Positions 59,924-64,000 of a DNA stretch of 64,000 nucleotides are shown in pieces. Both the position numbers and the translations under genes were made by a program. The notes under the pieces were generated by a model. The model had not been told where the DNA came from and ran no database searches. It saw only the letters and a program-made list of their open reading frames with translations. Source of the DNA: Curtobacterium ammoniigenes NBRC 101786. Its GTDB lineage: Bacteria; Actinomycetota; Actinomycetes; Actinomycetales; Microbacteriaceae. Within the stretch, counting starts at the first letter, position 1. Each line of letters begins with the position of its first letter. The stretch is taken from assembly GCF_001571045.1 (NCBI RefSeq), contig NZ_BCSV01000001.1, positions 1 to 64,000 of the forward strand, written 5' to 3'.

Positions 59924-60724
59924 CTACTTGTCGTTCTCGCGCAGCCAGGCGAGCGATTCCGCGATGCCTTCGAACACGTCGCCCTTGTACGCGTCGAACT
60001 CCACGACGCGGAGCGCCTGGGGTGCGGCTGCGAGGATCGCGGCCACGTCGACGTCGCCCTGGCCAGCGGGCGTCTGATTCTCGAACGCCGCCTTGAGTGC
60101 GTCGGGGACGACCAGAGCGCTCTCGCTCGACGGGAGGGCCGTGGCGATGTCACCGGTCACCCTTCCGTCCTTCACGTGGATCGCAACGACGCGGTCGCCG
60201 AGCGCGCGGAGCACGGCCGGCGCGTCTGCGCCCCCGACCGTCGCCCAGAAGGTGTCGACCTCGAGCACGACCTCAGGCGCGAGTCGCTCGACGAACAGGT
60301 CGTAGACCGGGCGCCCGTCGACCTTGTTCACGAACTCCCACTGGTGGTTGTGGTATCCGAACCGAAGGCCGTGGCCGGCTGCCTTCACGGTCAGCTCGTT
60401 GACTCGGTCAGCCAGCCATGCCGCGTCCGCAGCGGTCTGCCACCGGTCGGTCGGAATGAACGGGTCGATGACGGTCTGCATCCCGAGTTCCGTCGCCGCC
60501 GCGAAGATCGCGTCCGGATCGGTCGCGTCGATGACCGCCGCATGCCCGGATGGCGCAGCGACGCCGTTCTCCCGCAGCGCCTGTGCGAGTTCGGCGGTGT
60601 TCGTCTGGAACGCGTAGGGCTCCACGTTCTCGTAGCCGATCTCGCGCACCCGCGCGATCGTGCCGGCGACGTCGTCCGACATCGCATCGCGCACGGTATA
60701 CAGCTGGACGGAGGGAGTGGTCAT
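59924..60724 (-). CDS. Sugar phosphate isomerase/epimerase family (xylose isomerase-like TIM barrel)
   Basis: 266 residues. SVQLYTVRDAMSDDVAGTIARVREIGYENVEPY is strand and helix 1; FGYHNHQWEF and VLEVDTFWATVGGADAPAVL hold the metal ligands (Glu, Asp); AIHVKDGR, VVEFDAYKGDVFEGIAESLAWL finish the barrel. Family members isomerise sugars or inositols; substrate not clear. AAGGAG 7 bases before ATG 60724. Confidence 0.9.
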   Translation of the reverse strand: MTTPSVQLYTVRDAMSDDVAGTIARVREIGYENVEPYAFQTNTAELAQALRENGVAAPSGHAAVIDATDPDAIFAAATELGMQTVIDPFIPTDRWQTAADAAWLADRVNELTVKAAGHGLRFGYHNHQWEFVNKVDGRPVYDLFVERLAPEVVLEVDTFWATVGGADAPAVLRALGDRVVAIHVKDGRVTGDIATALPSSESALVVPDALKAAFENQTPAGQGDVDVAAILAAAPQALRVVEFDAYKGDVFEGIAESLAWLRENDK

Positions 60725-60854
60725 CGAAGCTCCTTTGGTTCTGGTGGCGTCACGCGGTCCTTGGCGCGCGGACGACCCAATCGGCACGACGCTACTCGAT
60801 AAATCACCCACCGTGTGGTTTTCGTGACGGCGTGCGCTCGCGCGTCGGCGGAGT

Positions 60855-60860
60855 CATAAT
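60855..60860 (+). promoter_or_regulatory. -10 box for leaderless ArsR (metal) gene
   Basis: CATAAT, 6 bases, GTG 60867. The best A/T-rich box in this gap. Confidence 0.45.
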
Positions 60861-60866
60861 CTTCGT

Positions 60867-61220
60867 GTGGGCGAAGATACGCAGGTTTGTTCCCTCGGTC
60901 CGGATTCGGAGTACGTCGAGCTGGCGGTCGAGGTGTTCGCGATGCTTGCCGACCCGACCCGGGTTCGGATCATCCTCGCGCTGCGAAGCTCGGGGGAGAT
61001 GTCCGTGAACCACCTCGCCGATGTCGTCGACAAGAGCCCGACGGCGGTCTCGCAGCACCTCGCGAAGCTGCGGCTCTCGCGCATGGTCCAGCCCCGCCGT
61101 GTCGGCACCACCGTCTTCTATCGCCTCACTGACGAGCACGCGTCGGAACTCGTCGCCCAGGCCGTCCTTCAGGCTGAGCACGTCATCGGGGCGACGCACC
61201 ACCACCAGGAGTCCCATTGA
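60867..61220 (+). CDS. ArsR/SmtB metal-sensing repressor
   Basis: 117 residues. Winged helix (MLADPTRVRIILALRSSGEMSVNHLADVVDKSPTAVSQHLAKLRLSRMVQPRRVGTTVFYRLTDEH). The helix-5 ligand set (DEHASELVAQAVLQAEH) and a terminal ATHHHQESH point to Zn or Ni sensing (NmtR/KmtR/CzrA-like). The TTG of the CDF gene overlaps its stop (TTGA), so it controls its own operon. Confidence 0.9.
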   Translation: MGEDTQVCSLGPDSEYVELAVEVFAMLADPTRVRIILALRSSGEMSVNHLADVVDKSPTAVSQHLAKLRLSRMVQPRRVGTTVFYRLTDEHASELVAQAVLQAEHVIGATHHHQESH

Positions 61221-62338
61221 CCGAGCACGACGCAGCAGGGCACGCGGAGCACGGGCACGACCACCCGTACGACCACGACCACGACCACCCGCACGCGCAC
61301 GACCACGGGCAGGGGTACGACCACGAGCACCCGCACCCGCACCCGCACCCGCACGACCACGGGCACAGCCACCCGCACGGGAGCGTCAAGGGGTTCCTGT
61401 ACGACCTGTTCGTCCCGCACACGCACGACGCTGCAGATTCGATCGACGACGCGATGGAGGCGTCCGCCGCGGGAATTCGGGCCGTCAAGATCAGCATGAT
61501 CGTGCTGCTTGCCACGACCATCCTGCAGTTCGCGCTCGTCCTCGTCACCGGCTCGGTCGCACTGCTCGCGGACACCATCCACAACTTCGCCGACGCGCTC
61601 ACCGCGGTGCCGCTATGGATCGCGTTCGCGCTCGGGCGCCGAGCCGCCACGCGGCGCTACACCTACGGGTATGGCCGCGCGGAAGACCTCGCCGGCATGT
61701 TCATCGTCATCGTCGTCGCGCTGTCCGCCGTGGTTGCCGGCTGGGAGGCGGTCAGTCGCTTCGTCCATCCGCGCGCGATCGAGAATCCTTGGCTCTTGGT
61801 CCTCGCCGGTCTCATCGGCTTCGCGGGGAACGAGTTGGTCGCGATCTACCGGATCCGAGTGGGCCGCAAGGTCGGGTCGGCTGCGCTCGTGGCAGACGGG
61901 GTGCACGCGCGGCTCGACGGCTTCACGTCGCTGTCGGTCGTGCTCGGAGCTGTCGGGGTTCTCCTCGGATTCCCGCTCGCCGACCCCATCATCGGTCTCC
62001 TCATCGCCGTGTCGATCATGCTGTTGCTCTGGGGCACGGTGAAGTCGATCGGGGCGCGGCTGATGGACGCGGTCGAGCCGGACCTGGTCGATCGCGCGAC
62101 CCACGTGCTTGAGCACGTGCCCGGCGTCGAGCGTGTCCAGGCAATCCGCCTGCGCTGGTCTGGTCATCGTCTGACGGGCTCGGCCGAGCTTGCGGTCTCC
62201 GCGCACCACCTGGACGAGGCGACCCGCATTGCCGCGACGGCGTCCGCTCGAGCTCGGGCCGCCCTCCGGACCGTGGACGAGTTCACGGTGACACCCGTGC
62301 CCGCAGCGATACCGGAGCATCATCATCATGACCACTGA
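61217..62338 (+). CDS. CDF cation efflux pump with His-rich N-terminus
   Basis: 373 residues. The first 55 are His/Asp/Pro-rich, a probable Zn store. Then six helices; metal site LLADTIHNFADAL (Asp, His, Asp in helix 2) and ALVADGVHARLDGF (helix 5). The cytoplasmic ferredoxin-like domain is at the end, with a His-rich tail (EHHHHDH). Exports Zn, Co or Cd against protons. AGGAGT 6 bases before TTG. Confidence 0.93.
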   Translation: MTEHDAAGHAEHGHDHPYDHDHDHPHAHDHGQGYDHEHPHPHPHPHDHGHSHPHGSVKGFLYDLFVPHTHDAADSIDDAMEASAAGIRAVKISMIVLLATTILQFALVLVTGSVALLADTIHNFADALTAVPLWIAFALGRRAATRRYTYGYGRAEDLAGMFIVIVVALSAVVAGWEAVSRFVHPRAIENPWLLVLAGLIGFAGNELVAIYRIRVGRKVGSAALVADGVHARLDGFTSLSVVLGAVGVLLGFPLADPIIGLLIAVSIMLLLWGTVKSIGARLMDAVEPDLVDRATHVLEHVPGVERVQAIRLRWSGHRLTGSAELAVSAHHLDEATRIAATASARARAALRTVDEFTVTPVPAAIPEHHHHDH

Positions 62339-62909
62339 GAGCGCTCACCGCGCACTTCGATTCGGGTTCCTCCTCGAATGGATCACGCTCGGCTGGAACG
62401 TCATCGGCGTCGTGATTCTCGCCGTCCTCGCGATCGCCTCCGCATCGACTGCGCTCGCCGGGTTCGGCCTTGATTCGCTCATCGAGATCGGTGCGAGCAC
62501 GGTGGTGCTCTGGGAGCTCTCCGGAAGCGGTGAGGCGCGTCAGCGTCGCGCGCTGCGACTCATCGGCATCGCGTTCCTTGCCCTCGCGGCCTACCTGCTC
62601 GTGCAGTCAGCGGTCGCGCTGCTTACGGTCCACCGACCGGGCGGCAGCATCGGTGGGATCGCCTGGACGGCGGTCACCGCGATTGTGATGTTCACGCTTG
62701 CCGCCCTCAAGGGCCGTACCGGGCGCGCGCTCGGAAACCCGGTGCTGCAGACGGAAGGGCACGTGACCTTCATCGATGGGCTGCTCGCCGTCGCTGTCCT
62801 CGTCGGGGTCGTCCTCGACACGGCGTTCGGCTGGTGGTGGGCGGATCCGCTCGCAGGCCTCGTGATCGTGTACTACGCGATTCGGGAAGCGGCGGAGATC
62901 TTCCGGTAG
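62328..62909 (+). CDS. Short CDF-like cation transporter
   Basis: 193 residues, helices only: FGFLLEWITLGWNVIGVVILAVLAI, GFGLDSLIEIGASTVVLW, ALRLIGIAFLALAAYLL and WADPLAGLVIVYYAIREA. The CDF metal pair is replaced: FGLDSLIE instead of DxxHxxxD, and QTEGHVTFIDGLLA later. It lacks the cytoplasmic domain. ATG overlaps the previous gene by 11 bp. Could form a heterodimer with the full CDF pump. Confidence 0.85.
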   Translation: MTTESAHRALRFGFLLEWITLGWNVIGVVILAVLAIASASTALAGFGLDSLIEIGASTVVLWELSGSGEARQRRALRLIGIAFLALAAYLLVQSAVALLTVHRPGGSIGGIAWTAVTAIVMFTLAALKGRTGRALGNPVLQTEGHVTFIDGLLAVAVLVGVVLDTAFGWWWADPLAGLVIVYYAIREAAEIFR

Positions 62910-62950
62910 GAACCGGGCGCGGCCGAGAAGCCGTGCGTCGGCGCGCCGCC

Positions 62951-62990
62951 TCGGCTCACGGCGCGGCGCCTGGGCTCACGGCGCGGCGCC
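62951..62990. repeat. 20-bp tandem repeat between CDF and AraC genes
   Basis: Two near-copies of CGGCTCACGGCGCGGCGCC in the 89-bp gap between convergent genes. Confidence 0.7.
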
Positions 62991-62998
62991 GCCTCCGA

Positions 62999-63976
62999 TC
63001 ACCGACGCCGTCGGAGCGTCTCGCTCGGATACTCCCCGAATTGCCGCGCGTACGTGCCCGAGAAGCGGCCCATGTGGGTGAAGCCCCATGCCCGCGCGAT
63101 CTCGCCGACGGACGTCAGCGCGGGTTCGCTCGCGAAGAGCGCTTCGCGTACCCGCTCGAGGCGGATCTGCTGCAGGTAGGTCATCGGGCTCATGTCGAGC
63201 GTGCGCTGGAACGCCTGCTGAACCGCACGAACGCTGAGCCCGACGGTTTCCGCGAGGATGCCGACCGTGATCGGCTCGTGGGCATGCTGGTGCAGGAACT
63301 CGACCATCGCGCGGACTTTGGCGTTCTTCGCCGAGAGCAGCACCGGCGGCAGGGAGTCGACGCGCGGCGGGTACATCGCGAGGAAGGCCTGTGCGACCTC
63401 GCGCTTGGCTTCGTGCCACAGGAGGGATTCACTGCCTGCGCTCTGCAACACTTTGGAGGCGCGTCCAACGGCCGACCGCCATGTCGCGATCGCCTCGGGG
63501 CCGGGCGTCGCAGTGTGGTCGAACGGCAGTGCTCGCTGCATGTCCCAGCGCTCGCCGGCGACCTCCATCACGAGGTCGCGATTCATGTGCACGATTCGCT
63601 GGTCCCAGTCGTGATACTCCATGTCGAACCGCCGTTCGACGGGAAACAGCCGCGGAATTCCGGGTGCCATTCGAAATTCGTCCCGACCGACATCGACGCG
63701 CGCGCCGCCCTTATCGATCCACTGCACCACGAATTCGCCTTCGACGGCCACATCGCCGCGCAGATATCCGCTCATTTGTGAGCGGCGAAAACTCACGTCC
63801 TCGTCGCCGAAACCGGCATATCGGAACCAGTAGTCGCCCTCGCTCGACGACGAGTACCACTCTTTGCCCGCGTAGAGTCCCGCGAGCGAACTGATCGCTG
63901 CGTCCGGATCGGTCCCGGAGACAGCGACACGAAGCAGGCGCGACGGAGTGGTCGACAGAGCCTCTCGATCGTTCAT
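62999..63976 (-). CDS. AraC family transcriptional regulator
   Basis: 325 residues. The C-terminal double helix-turn-helix is complete: HEPITVGILAETVGLSVRAVQQAFQRTLDMSPMTYLQQIRLERVREALF and SVGEIARAWGFTHMGRFSGTYARQFGEYPSETLRRRR. The N-terminal domain (MVRRSQMSGYLRGDVAV-like beta fold) resembles AraC-binding-like cupins. ATG 63976 has AGAGGA upstream; a GTG two codons earlier is possible. Target unknown. Confidence 0.9.
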   Translation of the reverse strand: MNDREALSTTPSRLLRVAVSGTDPDAAISSLAGLYAGKEWYSSSSEGDYWFRYAGFGDEDVSFRRSQMSGYLRGDVAVEGEFVVQWIDKGGARVDVGRDEFRMAPGIPRLFPVERRFDMEYHDWDQRIVHMNRDLVMEVAGERWDMQRALPFDHTATPGPEAIATWRSAVGRASKVLQSAGSESLLWHEAKREVAQAFLAMYPPRVDSLPPVLLSAKNAKVRAMVEFLHQHAHEPITVGILAETVGLSVRAVQQAFQRTLDMSPMTYLQQIRLERVREALFASEPALTSVGEIARAWGFTHMGRFSGTYARQFGEYPSETLRRRR

Positions 63977-64000
63977 CACCACGTCCTCTCGGTCGTCCGC

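Overview
The window is high-GC (roughly two-thirds or more G+C) Gram-positive DNA. Class Ib ribonucleotide reductase (nrdHIE/nrdF), a mycoredoxin-type glutaredoxin, maltokinase, a DUF2510 membrane protein, PrsW and many leaderless GTG/ATG starts all point to an actinobacterium. The gene set looks most like Microbacteriaceae; the genus cannot be fixed from sequence reading alone. The code is dense and mostly chromosomal housekeeping and metabolic genes. I see no rRNA, CRISPR array, insertion sequence or prophage. One tRNA-Ala(CGC) is present.

Layout. 1-941: non-coding, G-rich array plus a hairpin-bearing repeat family. 942-13362: DHA2 efflux pump and TetR; nucleoside hydrolase, LOG protein, glutaredoxin, carboxylesterase, PrsW-like protease, quinone oxidoreductase, aldo/keto reductase, gamma-glutamyltransferase and a CitE-like lyase. 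13450-18232: a 1279-residue SF1-helicase-like protein whose Walker A lysine and Walker B glutamate are both replaced, a small disordered protein, and a CDP-alcohol phosphotransferase. 18320-22928: folate cyclo-ligase, FmdB and MscL on one strand; galU, a RimJ-like acetyltransferase and a membrane protein on the other. 22982-28347: tRNA-Ala, an orphan secreted protein, two polytopic glycosyltransferases, a VOC protein and a MaoC hydratase.

28767-35014 is a coherent cell-surface polysaccharide locus: a processive family-2 glycosyltransferase, two translationally coupled secreted beta-helix proteins and UDP-glucose dehydrogenase; galU (20046) would supply UDP-glucose. This is the best candidate for an undescribed system (a possible epimerised or lyase-edited polyuronide). 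35146-44084: orphan maltokinase, DUF2510 protein, flavin monooxygenase, a second repeat array, DksA-like protein, divergent MFS/ArsR, methyltransferase and an epimerase. 44713-52375: second flavin monooxygenase, Ski2-like helicase convergent with RNase H, a VapBC module with a frameshifted toxin, aldo/keto reductase and MFS.

52376-57180 is the NrdR-boxed nrd region: nrdH, nrdI, nrdE, a small protein made of two copies of one motif, and nrdF, with perfect hairpins at the gene junctions. 57238-63976: Xre/MLTR regulator divergent from a short-chain dehydrogenase, TetR, sugar isomerase, an ArsR-CDF-CDF metal efflux operon and an AraC regulator.

Two patterns cut across the window. Many genes start 6 or 7 bases after a TANNNT box with no Shine-Dalgarno sequence (leaderless mRNAs), which fixes several start codons. 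Several gene 3' ends, stop codon included, are tandemly duplicated into the adjacent intergenic space.
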